From Streptomyces broussonetiae (GTDB lineage: Bacteria > Actinomycetota > Actinomycetes > Streptomycetales > Streptomycetaceae): 64,000 bases of DNA. The first letter of the stretch is position 1. The number at the start of each line of letters is the position of its first letter. Both the position numbers and the translations under genes were made by a program. Below, in pieces: positions 1 through 7,627 of the stretch. The notes beneath the pieces were generated by a model. The model ran no database searches. It saw only the letters and a program-made list of their open reading frames with translations, and was not told the origin of the DNA. The DNA lies in assembly GCF_009796285.1 (NCBI RefSeq), contig NZ_CP047020.1:8556001-8620000 (forward strand), given 5' to 3'.

Positions 1-274
1 GCGGCAGCCCGGGCGGCACCAGCACCTCCTGCGAGCCGCGCTCGGCCAGTAGCCGCATGACCAGGTCCGCCATCTCCCCGGCAGTGCTGCGGTGCACGAT
101 CGCCCGGTAGTCCGCCAGGTTCTGAGCCAGCAGCTCCACCGTCTCCTCGGTGCTGCGCCGCCCGTGCTCGCGCAGATAGTCCCGGCCCACGGCCTCCTCG
201 TACGGCCGCTCGTCCGGGCGCACGTCGGCCAGCGCCCGCCGCACCCGGCCCAGGACCCGTTCCCTGCTGCTCAC
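1..274 (-). CDS. lutC: LutC-like lactate utilization protein C (partial, N-terminal 91 residues)
   Basis: This is the N-terminal part of a DUF162/LutC-type protein; its 3' end lies beyond the window's left edge. It starts with GTG at 274, and the GTG overlaps the TGA of lutB, which is typical translational coupling. The visible residues (SSRERVLGRVRRAL at the start, then YREAIVH-like and MADLVMRLLAERG stretches) fit the helical N-terminus of LutC and the start of its nucleotide-binding-like fold. LutC is the third subunit of the LutABC L-lactate oxidation system, which feeds pyruvate. Position directly after lutA and lutB supports the call more strongly than the short sequence does. The C-terminal half cannot be assessed. 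Confidence 0.8.
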   Translation of the reverse strand, partial: MSSRERVLGRVRRALADVRPDERPYEEAVGRDYLREHGRRSTEETVELLAQNLADYRAIVHRSTAGEMADLVMRLLAERGSQEVLVPPGLP

Positions 275-1767
275 TTGGCGGCTCCCTCGCCGTTGTCCGT
301 ACCGTGGGTGCGCTGCCACCAGTCCCGGAACGGCTCCGCCGGTACCGGCGGCAGGTCCCGGGTGCCGGACCAGGCCCGGCCCGGACCCGGCAGGGTACGG
401 GGATGCAGCCGGCGGGTCCGGGAGGCGAGCCGCTGGCCGGTGCGCAGGGCGCCCGGGTGGGCCAGCGCCCAGCGGGCCGCGCGCATGGCCGCACGTTCCG
501 CCGCGTGTCCCTTGGCCGGTTTCAGCAGCACCCGGTTGCCCGCACGCACCGCCGGACCGCCCTCGACCACCCGCTCCCGCAGGTGCACCAGCACCTCCGG
601 GATGTCGATGGCGACCGGGCAGACGTCGTAGCAGGCCCCGCACAGACTCGATGCATACGGCAACGACGCGTCGATCTCGCTTGCCGTGCCTCTCAGTTGG
701 GGGCTCAGGATGGCGCCGATCGGGCCCGGGTAGACCGAGCCGTAGGCGTGCCCGCCCGCCCGCTCGTAGACGGGGCAGACGTTGAGACAGGCCGAGCAGC
801 GGATGCAGCGCAGGGCCTGGCGGCCGACCTGGTCGGCGAGGGTGTCCGTGCGGCCGTTGTCCAGCAGGACCAGGTGGAAGGTCCGCGGCCCGTCCTCGCC
901 GGTCGTGCCGGTCCACATGCTGGTGTACGGGTTCATCCGCTCGGCGGTGGCGGAACGGGGCAGCGTTTGGAGGAAGACCTCCAGGTCACGCCAGGTCGGT
1001 ACCACCTTCTCCAGGCCCACGACCGAGATCAGGGTCTCGGGCAGGGTCAGGCACATCCGGCCGTTCCCCTCGGACTCCACCACGACCAGCGTGCCGGTCT
1101 CGGCGACCATGAAGTTGGCACCCGAGATGCCGACCTTGGCCCGCAGGAACTTCTCCCGCAGATGCAGCCGCGCGGCCTCGGCGAGTTCGGCGGGCGTGTC
1201 CGTGAGCCCATCGGGCGCCGGGCGGCCCCACTCGCCCATCTCCTTCGCGAAGATGTCCCTGATCTCACCGCGGTTGCGGTGGATGGCCGGGACCAGGATG
1301 TGCGAGGGCCGGTCCTTGCCCAACTGCACGATCAGCTCGGCGAGATCGGTCTCGTAGGCGCGGATGCCGGCCGCCTCGAGGGCCTCGTTGAGACCGATCT
1401 CCTGCGTGGCCATCGACTTGACCTTGACGACCTCCGACTCGCCGGTCGCCGTGACGAGGTCGGCCACGATCCGGTTGGCCTCGGCGGCGTCGGCCGCCCA
1501 GTGGACCGTGCCGCCGGCCCGGGTGACCGACTCCTCCAACTGCTCCAGATACCTGTCGAGATGGTGCAGTGTGTGGTCCTTGATGCGCCGGCCCGCCTCC
1601 CGCAGCTCGGCCCAGTCGGACACCTCGGCGACCGCCCTGGCCCGCTTGGCCCGGATGGTGTGGGTGGCGTGCCGCAGGTTGCCGCGCAGGGTCCGGTTGC
1701 CGACGGCCTCCCGGGCCGCCTCCGGGAACGCCGCAAACGCAGGCATGCCGACGAACGTCCCGCTCAT
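271..1767 (-). CDS. lutB: LutB-type iron-sulfur lactate dehydrogenase subunit
   Basis: A 498-residue protein matching LutB/YkgF: a DUF162-like N-terminal domain (about residues 60-290) followed by a ferredoxin-type module. Two cysteine clusters are visible, CIRCSACLNVCPVY near residue 320 and CGACYDVCP near residue 370, as expected for two [4Fe-4S] clusters. The family works in the LutABC complex that oxidises L-lactate to pyruvate in the cytoplasm. The ATG at 1767 overlaps the lutA stop by 4 bp (ATGA), which fixes the start even though the frame stays open upstream through lutA. It belongs to the leftward rhamnose/lactate operon and is followed by lutC with an overlapping start. Confidence 0.93.
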   Translation of the reverse strand: MSGTFVGMPAFAAFPEAAREAVGNRTLRGNLRHATHTIRAKRARAVAEVSDWAELREAGRRIKDHTLHHLDRYLEQLEESVTRAGGTVHWAADAAEANRIVADLVTATGESEVVKVKSMATQEIGLNEALEAAGIRAYETDLAELIVQLGKDRPSHILVPAIHRNRGEIRDIFAKEMGEWGRPAPDGLTDTPAELAEAARLHLREKFLRAKVGISGANFMVAETGTLVVVESEGNGRMCLTLPETLISVVGLEKVVPTWRDLEVFLQTLPRSATAERMNPYTSMWTGTTGEDGPRTFHLVLLDNGRTDTLADQVGRQALRCIRCSACLNVCPVYERAGGHAYGSVYPGPIGAILSPQLRGTASEIDASLPYASSLCGACYDVCPVAIDIPEVLVHLRERVVEGGPAVRAGNRVLLKPAKGHAAERAAMRAARWALAHPGALRTGQRLASRTRRLHPRTLPGPGRAWSGTRDLPPVPAEPFRDWWQRTHGTDNGEGAAK

Positions 1768-2519
1768 AGGGCCGGTTCCTCCTCCGTGCTCGCCAGGATC
1801 TCCGCGATGTGCACCGGCCGCAGCCCCGACCGCAACCGGCTCGTCGTGCCGCCGATGTGCATCAGACACGAGTTGTCGGCCGCGCACAGCACCTGCGCGC
1901 CCGTCGACTCGGCGGCGCGCACCTTGTCCGCGCCCATCGCCGCCGACACGTCGGCGTTCTTCAGCGCGAACGTACCGCCGAACCCGCAGCACTCCTCGGC
2001 GCCCGGCAGTTCGACCAGCTCCAGTCCCTTGACGGCCTCCAGCAGCCGCCGCGGCCGGTCGCCGAGCCGCAGAGCGCGCAGCCCGTGACAGGTCGGATGG
2101 TAGGTGACCTTGCGCGGGTAGTGGGCGCCGACGTCCGTCACGCCGAGCACGTCCACCAGGAACTCCGTCAGCTCGTACGTCTTCGGCACCACCGGCGCGA
2201 GCGTCCGGGCCAGTGTCTGCCCGCGCCCCTCGGCCCGCGCCCGCTCGCCCAGCCGGGGATACAGCTCCCGCACCATCGCCGCACACGACCCGGACGGGGT
2301 CACTACGGCCTCGTACTCGCCGAAGACATCGGAGAAGTGCCGGGCCAGCGGCTCCGTCTCGTGCCGGTATCCGGTGTTGTAGTGCGCCTGTCCGCAGCAG
2401 GTCTGCCCCAGCGGGAAGTCGACGTCGACGCCCAGTCTGGTCAGCAGTTTCACCACGGCACGGCCTGTGTCGGGATAGAGCGTGTCGTTGACACAGGTCA
2501 GGAACAGGGCGACACGCAT
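1764..2519 (-). CDS. lutA: LutA-type (Fe-S)-binding lactate utilization protein
   Basis: A 251-residue protein with the two CCG domains that define LutA/YkgE and related heterodisulfide-reductase-like subunits: CCG at residues 41-43 and ECCGFGG around residues 176-182. Those cysteines bind an unusual iron-sulfur centre in the family. Its role is one subunit of LutABC, taking L-lactate to pyruvate. The start at 2519 gives the typical MRVALFLTC N-terminus. It lies 72 bp after the rhaB stop and overlaps lutB by 4 bp, so it may be transcribed with the rhamnose genes. A separate promoter in the 72-bp gap cannot be excluded. Confidence 0.93.
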   Translation of the reverse strand: MRVALFLTCVNDTLYPDTGRAVVKLLTRLGVDVDFPLGQTCCGQAHYNTGYRHETEPLARHFSDVFGEYEAVVTPSGSCAAMVRELYPRLGERARAEGRGQTLARTLAPVVPKTYELTEFLVDVLGVTDVGAHYPRKVTYHPTCHGLRALRLGDRPRRLLEAVKGLELVELPGAEECCGFGGTFALKNADVSAAMGADKVRAAESTGAQVLCAADNSCLMHIGGTTSRLRSGLRPVHIAEILASTEEEPAL

Positions 2520-2591
2520 CGCGGCTCCTCGGGGTCGGTCATCGGACGAGTGCAGGGTAGTAGGCGCATACCGCCGAGGGGAGAGGGCGAC

Positions 2592-4040
2592 TCACGGTGT
2601 GAGCAGTCGCGCCTCGGCCGCCTGCCAGGGGGCGTCGTCGCCACGAGGCGCGTACCGGGTCAGCGGCTGGGTGCGGGCGAGCAGTCGGCGCATCGCGGCC
2701 AGATCGCCGGCCGGTCCGTGGGCGCGGGCCTGGACGAGGACGTTGCCGAGGGCCGCCGCCTCGGTCGGGCCGGCCACCACGGGCAGCCCGCAGGCGTCGG
2801 CCGTCAGCTGGCACAGCAGGGTGTTGCGGGCACCGCCGCCGACGACGTACACCACGTCCACCGGGTGGTCGGCCAGACGCTGGGCGTCCGCGACGGCCCG
2901 CCGGTGGGCGAGGGCGAGGGAGTCGAGGATGCACCGGGTGACCTCGCCCCGTGTCCGCGGAACCGGCTGGCCCGAGGCCCGGCACGCGGCGGCGATCCGC
3001 TGCGGCATCCGCCCCGGTGCCAGGAACGCCGCGTCCCCCGCGTCCACCACCGAGCGCAGCATCGGCACGCTGCCCGCCTCGTGCAGCAACAGCGCCAAGT
3101 CCGGTCCGCCCCAGGCGCGTTGGCACTCCTGCAGCAGCCACAGCCCCATGATGTTGCGCAGGTACCGCACCGTGCCGTCCAGCCCCAGCTCATTGGTGAA
3201 GTTCGCGGCCCGGCTCGCCTCGGTGAGCACCGGAGCGGTCAGCTCCAGCCCCGCCAGGGACCAGGTGCCGGTGCAGATGTAGGCGAAGCGCTCACCCGTC
3301 GCCGGGACGGCGGCCACCGCGGATGCGGTGTCGTGCGAGCCCACGGCCGTCACCGGCACCGGTCCGGCCAGCCCGGTCTCCGCCAGCACCTCGGGCCGCA
3401 GTACCCCCGCCGGATCCCCGGGCCGGCGCAGCGGTGCGAACAGGCCGAGGTCGATGCCGAGCCGCTCGGCGACCTCGTACGACCAGGTCCGCGTCCGGGG
3501 ATCGATGAGCTGCGTGGTGGAGGCGTTGGTCAGCTCGGTGCCCTGTTCGCCGGTGAGCCAGTACGAGAGCAGGTCAGGGATCAGCAACAGACGCTTGGAG
3601 CACATGAGTTGCTCGGTCTTCCGGGCGGCGGTGAGCTGGTACAGGGTGTTGAAGGGCGCGTACTGGATCCCGGTCGCCGCGTAGAGCTGCGCGGCCGGCA
3701 CGGTCGCCCACACCTGCTCGGCGACGCCCTCCGTGCGGGCGTCGCGGTAGTGCACCGGATTGCCCAGCAGGGCCCCGTCGGCGTCCAGCAGGCCGTAGTC
3801 CACGGCCCAGCCGTCGAGGCCCACCGAAGCCACCCGGCCCGCCGCCCGCAGCCCGTCCAGGACACCGCCGTACAGCCCGAGGACGTCCCAGCGCAGCCCC
3901 TCCGGGACGCGCACCGGCCGGTTGGGGAACCGGTGCGCCTCGCTCACCTCCAGCGAGTCCGGCCCCACGCGGCCGACCATCACCCGCCCGCTGGACGCGC
4001 CCAGATCGACCGCGGCGTACGACCGCACACCCGCGCTCAT
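2592..4040 (-). CDS. rhaB: Rhamnulokinase (FGGY family)
   Basis: A 482-residue sugar kinase that phosphorylates L-rhamnulose to L-rhamnulose-1-phosphate. The N-terminal phosphate-1 motif of the actin-like ATPase fold is visible (AVDLGASSGRV, residues 9-19), as are a substrate-region GSHDTASAV stretch near residue 240 and the C-terminal adenosine motif VVGGGARNTLLCQ near residue 400. The length is normal for RhaB. The ATG at 4040 overlaps the stop of the upstream aldolase/dehydrogenase gene by 4 bp (ATGA), which sets the start and implies coupling. The next gene downstream is lutA. Function is supported by both motifs and the rhamnose cluster. Confidence 0.94.
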   Translation of the reverse strand: MSAGVRSYAAVDLGASSGRVMVGRVGPDSLEVSEAHRFPNRPVRVPEGLRWDVLGLYGGVLDGLRAAGRVASVGLDGWAVDYGLLDADGALLGNPVHYRDARTEGVAEQVWATVPAAQLYAATGIQYAPFNTLYQLTAARKTEQLMCSKRLLLIPDLLSYWLTGEQGTELTNASTTQLIDPRTRTWSYEVAERLGIDLGLFAPLRRPGDPAGVLRPEVLAETGLAGPVPVTAVGSHDTASAVAAVPATGERFAYICTGTWSLAGLELTAPVLTEASRAANFTNELGLDGTVRYLRNIMGLWLLQECQRAWGGPDLALLLHEAGSVPMLRSVVDAGDAAFLAPGRMPQRIAAACRASGQPVPRTRGEVTRCILDSLALAHRRAVADAQRLADHPVDVVYVVGGGARNTLLCQLTADACGLPVVAGPTEAAALGNVLVQARAHGPAGDLAAMRRLLARTQPLTRYAPRGDDAPWQAAEARLLTP

Positions 4041-6076
4041 CGCAGGAACGCGGCCGCCACACCCGCGTCGACCGGGATGTGCAGCCCGGTGGTGTGCGTG
4101 AGGTCCCCGCCCGTGAGCGCGAAGACGGCGCCCGCGACGTGCTCGGGCAGGACCTCGCGCTTGAGGATCGTCCGCTGCGCGTAGAACTCGCCCAGCTTCT
4201 CCTCCGGCACCCCGTACACCGCCGCCCGCTGCGCACCCCAGCCGCCCGCGAAGATCCCGGAACCGCGCACCACCCCGTCCGGGCTGACCCCGTTGACCCG
4301 GATCCCGTGCTCGCCCAACTCGGCTGCCAGCAAACGTACTTGATGCGCCTGGTCGGCCTTGGTGGCAGCGTAGGCGATGTTGTCGGGTCCGGCGAAGACG
4401 GCGTTCTTGGAGGTGATGTAGACGATGTCTCCGCCCAGTTTCTGCGCGATCATCACCCGGGCCGCCTCCCGCGACACGAGGAAGGACCCGCGGGCCATGA
4501 TGTCGTGCTGCAGATCCCAGTCCCGCACCGACGTCTCCAGCAAGGGCTTGGAGATGGAGATCCCGGCGTTGTTCACGACGAGGTCGACCCCGCCGAAGGC
4601 GAGCACGGCGGCCCGGAACGCGGCGGCGATCTGGTCCTCGTCGGTGACGTCCACGGCGACGGCGACGGCCTTGTCCGGCCCGCCCAGCTCCTCGGCGACG
4701 GCCGCGGCGCCGTCCGCGTCGAGGTCGGCGACCACGACGCACGCCCCCTCGGCGACGAGCCGGTGCGCAACGGCCTTCCCGATGCCGCTGCCGGCCCCTG
4801 TCACCAGCGCCACCCGGGTCGCCAGCGGCCTCGGCCGCGGCATCCGCCGGAGCTTGGCCTCCTCCAGCGCCCAGTACTCGATCCGGAACTTCTCGGCCTC
4901 CTCGATCGGCGCATACGTGGAGACCGCCTCCGCACCCCGCATCACATGGATGGCGTTGACGTAGAACTCGCCGGCCACCCGGGCGGTCTGCTTGTCCTTG
5001 CCGAAGGAGAACATCCCCACGCCCGGGATCAGCACGATCGCCGGATCGGCGCCGCGCATGGCGGGGGAGTCGGGCAGGGCATGGCGCGTGTAATAGGCGG
5101 CGTACTCCTCCCGGTACGCGGCGTGCAGCTCCGTCAGTCGGGCGACGGCGTCGTGGAGGGGAGCGGCCGGCGGCAGGTCGAGCACCAGCGGTCGTATCTT
5201 CGTCCGCAGAAAGTGATCGGGGCAGGAGGTGCCGAGCGCGGCGAGCCGGGGATGCCCGGCGCGGGCCAGGAAGTCGAGGACGGTGTCGGAGTCGTCGAAG
5301 TGCCCGACCTGCGCCTTGTCCCGGGAGGCGAGGGCCCGCACATACGGCGCGAGCGCCGCTGCCCGCTGTCTGCGCTCGGCCTCGGGCAGCGCCTCGTACC
5401 CCTCGACGACGGGTCCCAGGGGCTCCGCCCTGCCCCGCCCGGCGAGGAACTCCTCGGCCGTACGGATGATGTACAGCGAGTTGCGTTCGCACTCCTCGGA
5501 GCTGTCGCCCCAGGCGGTGATGCCGTGTCCGCCGAGGACGCATCCGACGGCCTGCGGGTTGGCGGCCCTGACCGCGGCGATGTCGAGCCCCAGCCGGAAC
5601 CCGGGCCGCCGCCACGGCACCCACACCACACGGTCCCCGAAACACTCGGCGGTCAGCTTCTCGCCGTCGGCCGCGCAGGCGAGTGCGATCCCCGAGTCCG
5701 GATGCAGGTGGTCGACGTGCGGGGCGTCCACCAGCCCGTGCATCGCGGTGTCGATGGACGGCGCCGCCCCGCCCTTGCCGTGCAGACAGTAGTCGAGCGC
5801 GGCGACCATCTCGTCCTCCCGCTCGACCCCGGGACAGGCGTCGGCAAGCGCCCGCAGCCGGTCCAGCCGGAGCACCGCGAGCCCCGCCTCCGTCAGGGTG
5901 CGCAGATCTCCTCCGGACCCCTTGACCCACATGAGTTCGACCTCGCGACCGGTCACCGGGTCGACATCGGTTCCTTTCGCGGAGGCGTTTCCGCCGGCGT
6001 AGTTGGTGTTACGGGGGTCGGAGCCGAGCCGGTGGGAACGGGAGAGAAGGGCGGCGGCTTCGGGATGGGTGGTCAT
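4037..6076 (-). CDS. rhaD: Bifunctional rhamnulose-1-phosphate aldolase / short-chain alcohol dehydrogenase
   Basis: A 679-residue two-domain enzyme. Residues about 1-410 are a class II aldolase domain with the GGNASAKG substrate loop and a metal-type His pair in HLHPDSG. Residues about 420-679 are a Rossmann short-chain dehydrogenase with TGAGSGIGK (near 424), NNAGIS and the catalytic YAATK near 568. In this family the aldolase splits rhamnulose-1-phosphate into DHAP and L-lactaldehyde, and the dehydrogenase acts on the lactaldehyde. Keeping both steps on one chain would limit release of a toxic aldehyde (inference). It is preceded by rhaI with a 109-bp gap and coupled to rhaB by ATGA. It is related to Bacillus RhaEW/YuxG. 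Confidence 0.93.
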   Translation of the reverse strand: MTTHPEAAALLSRSHRLGSDPRNTNYAGGNASAKGTDVDPVTGREVELMWVKGSGGDLRTLTEAGLAVLRLDRLRALADACPGVEREDEMVAALDYCLHGKGGAAPSIDTAMHGLVDAPHVDHLHPDSGIALACAADGEKLTAECFGDRVVWVPWRRPGFRLGLDIAAVRAANPQAVGCVLGGHGITAWGDSSEECERNSLYIIRTAEEFLAGRGRAEPLGPVVEGYEALPEAERRQRAAALAPYVRALASRDKAQVGHFDDSDTVLDFLARAGHPRLAALGTSCPDHFLRTKIRPLVLDLPPAAPLHDAVARLTELHAAYREEYAAYYTRHALPDSPAMRGADPAIVLIPGVGMFSFGKDKQTARVAGEFYVNAIHVMRGAEAVSTYAPIEEAEKFRIEYWALEEAKLRRMPRPRPLATRVALVTGAGSGIGKAVAHRLVAEGACVVVADLDADGAAAVAEELGGPDKAVAVAVDVTDEDQIAAAFRAAVLAFGGVDLVVNNAGISISKPLLETSVRDWDLQHDIMARGSFLVSREAARVMIAQKLGGDIVYITSKNAVFAGPDNIAYAATKADQAHQVRLLAAELGEHGIRVNGVSPDGVVRGSGIFAGGWGAQRAAVYGVPEEKLGEFYAQRTILKREVLPEHVAGAVFALTGGDLTHTTGLHIPVDAGVAAAFLR

Positions 6077-6185
6077 GGGAACGGTTCCTTTGCAGAAGAG
6101 GAGGGGAGCGGAAAGGGACGCGGGACACCGCGCGAGCAGTCACATACGGCCCGCACCCCGCAACGGCGCTCGACCGGGCGGACGC

Positions 6186-7355
6186 TCACGCCCCCCAGCC
6201 GGCCTGCTGCCCCCCGACCCGCTCGGCGACAATCCGCTGCGCCCACCCGGACCGGGAATAGGCGGCAAGGGGATCCGCCTCCACCCCCATCTCCTCCCGG
6301 ACCTCGCGCAGCAACGGCCGCACATCGGTGTTGTACGCGTCCATCAGCACGGCGTTGGCGCCGAGCACATCACCACGGAGCTGAGCCTCGGCCAACGCGG
6401 ACCGGTCGACCAGTAGGGCTTTGGCCGTGGCTTCCTGAACGTTCATCACCGAACGGATGATCGCCGGAATCTTCGCCTCGATGTTGTGACACTGGTCGAG
6501 CATGAACGCGACCTCGGCCGGCAACCCGCCCCCGCGCACCACCTCGCACATGATCCGGAACAGCTGGAAGGGATCGGCCGCCCCCACCATCAGGTCGTCG
6601 TCGGCGTAGAACCGGGAGTTGAAGTCGAACCCCCCGAGCCTCCCCTCCCGCAGCAGCGTCGCCACGATGAACTCGATGTTGGTCCCCGGGGCGTGGTGCC
6701 CGGTGTCGACGACCACCTGCGCCTTGTCACCGAGCCTGAGGCAGTGGGCGTACGCGGTGCCCCAGTCCGGCACGTCGGTCGTGTAGAAGGCCGGTTCGAA
6801 GAGCTTGTACTCCAGCAGCATCCGCTGCCTCTCGCCGAGCCGCCCGTACACCTCGGCCAGCCCCTCGGCCAGCCGGTCCTGCCGGGCGCGGATGTCGTCC
6901 TGGCCGGGATAGTTCGTGCCGTCGGCGAACCACAGCTTCAGGTCCCGGGACCCGGTGGCGTCCATGATGTCGACGCACTGGAGCAGATGGCCGACCGCCT
7001 TGCGCCGCACCGCCGCGTCCGGATGGCAGACGCTGCCCAGCTTGTAGGCGTCGTCCTGGAAGGTGTTGGAGTTGATCGCGCCCAGCTTCAGCCCGCGCTC
7101 CTCGGCGTACTTCGCCAACCCCGCGTATCCGTCGGGGCCCTCGACCCTGTCCCAGGGAATGTGCAGGGCGACGGTCGGGGCCACGCCGGTGAACCGGTGC
7201 ACCTGCGCCGCGTCCTGGAGCTTCTCCCACGGGTCGCGGGGCACTCCGGCCTGGGCGAACACCTTGAATCGGGTGCCCGAGTTCCCGTACGCCCACGACG
7301 GCGTCTCGACGGCCTGGGTCTTGAGCGCGGCCTTCACCGCGGCGAGGTCGGTCAC
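6186..7355 (-). CDS. rhaI: L-rhamnose isomerase
   Basis: A 389-residue TIM-barrel isomerase of the Pseudomonas stutzeri/actinobacterial L-rhamnose isomerase type, not the longer E. coli RhaA. It interconverts L-rhamnose and L-rhamnulose using divalent metal. The N-terminus (SWAYGNSGTRF) and the DTGHHAPGTNIEF, GFDFNSRFYADDD and MLDQCHNIE stretches contain the acidic and histidine residues expected to hold the metals. It is the first gene of the leftward catabolic arm, and its start lies about 40 bp from a LacI-like palindrome at 7397-7408. Regulation by the nearby LacI-family regulator is therefore likely. Start ATG 7355 gives a normal-length protein. Confidence 0.94.
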   Translation of the reverse strand: MTDLAAVKAALKTQAVETPSWAYGNSGTRFKVFAQAGVPRDPWEKLQDAAQVHRFTGVAPTVALHIPWDRVEGPDGYAGLAKYAEERGLKLGAINSNTFQDDAYKLGSVCHPDAAVRRKAVGHLLQCVDIMDATGSRDLKLWFADGTNYPGQDDIRARQDRLAEGLAEVYGRLGERQRMLLEYKLFEPAFYTTDVPDWGTAYAHCLRLGDKAQVVVDTGHHAPGTNIEFIVATLLREGRLGGFDFNSRFYADDDLMVGAADPFQLFRIMCEVVRGGGLPAEVAFMLDQCHNIEAKIPAIIRSVMNVQEATAKALLVDRSALAEAQLRGDVLGANAVLMDAYNTDVRPLLREVREEMGVEADPLAAYSRSGWAQRIVAERVGGQQAGWGA

Positions 7356-7396
7356 TGCAGGGCTCCTGGTGGTGTCGGTCCAAAACGACCATGCTG

Positions 7397-7408
7397 TGAA
7401 ACGATTCA
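7397..7408. promoter_or_regulatory. Probable LacI-type operator, rhaI side
   Basis: TGAAACGATTCA is a near-perfect 12-bp palindrome with a central CG step, the usual format of LacI-family operators. It sits 42 bp upstream of rhaI in the 272-bp divergent promoter region between rhaI and rhaT. A related half-matched copy lies at 7563-7574. The likely ligand-responsive repressor is the LacI-family product at 12979-14004. Binding is inferred and not shown. Confidence 0.6.
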
Positions 7409-7562
7409 GAATCGCAAGTTAGGGGCCTCTTGGGAGGGTGTCAAGCGCTCCGACCGACCCCGTTTTCCGTGATCCCGTTGTGACCTTCGGCTTTCAGAAC
7501 TTTTTCGATACGGACCCATTGACGTGCCGTGGCCGCGGTGCCTACGGTCCCGGCAATCCAGT

Positions 7563-7574
7563 TGAAACCTTTCA
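7563..7574. promoter_or_regulatory. Probable LacI-type operator, rhaT side
   Basis: TGAAACCTTTCA has perfect 5-bp arms (TGAAA/TTTCA) around a CC centre and resembles the rhaI-side box at 7397. It lies 54 bp upstream of the rhaT start. One box before each divergent transcript fits repression of both rhamnose arms by one LacI-family protein. Confidence 0.5.
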
Positions 7575-7627
7575 CGGCGCTGTGGAGGCCTCGCGGCCGT
7601 TCCGTCGGTGTCGTCGAGGAGCCTGAC

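Noticed and set aside
271..2286. Extending lutB upstream into lutA as a 671-residue protein
   Set aside because: The added part is out-of-frame lutA. The ATG at 1767 gives a normal LutB N-terminus and an ATGA overlap.
2592..5930. A very long minus-strand open frame (1112 codons) running from rhaB across the aldolase gene
   Set aside because: Only its last part is RhaB. The upstream part is the wrong frame of the aldolase/dehydrogenase gene, gives Arg/Gly/Ala-rich nonsense, and the true rhaB start overlaps the upstream stop as ATGA.
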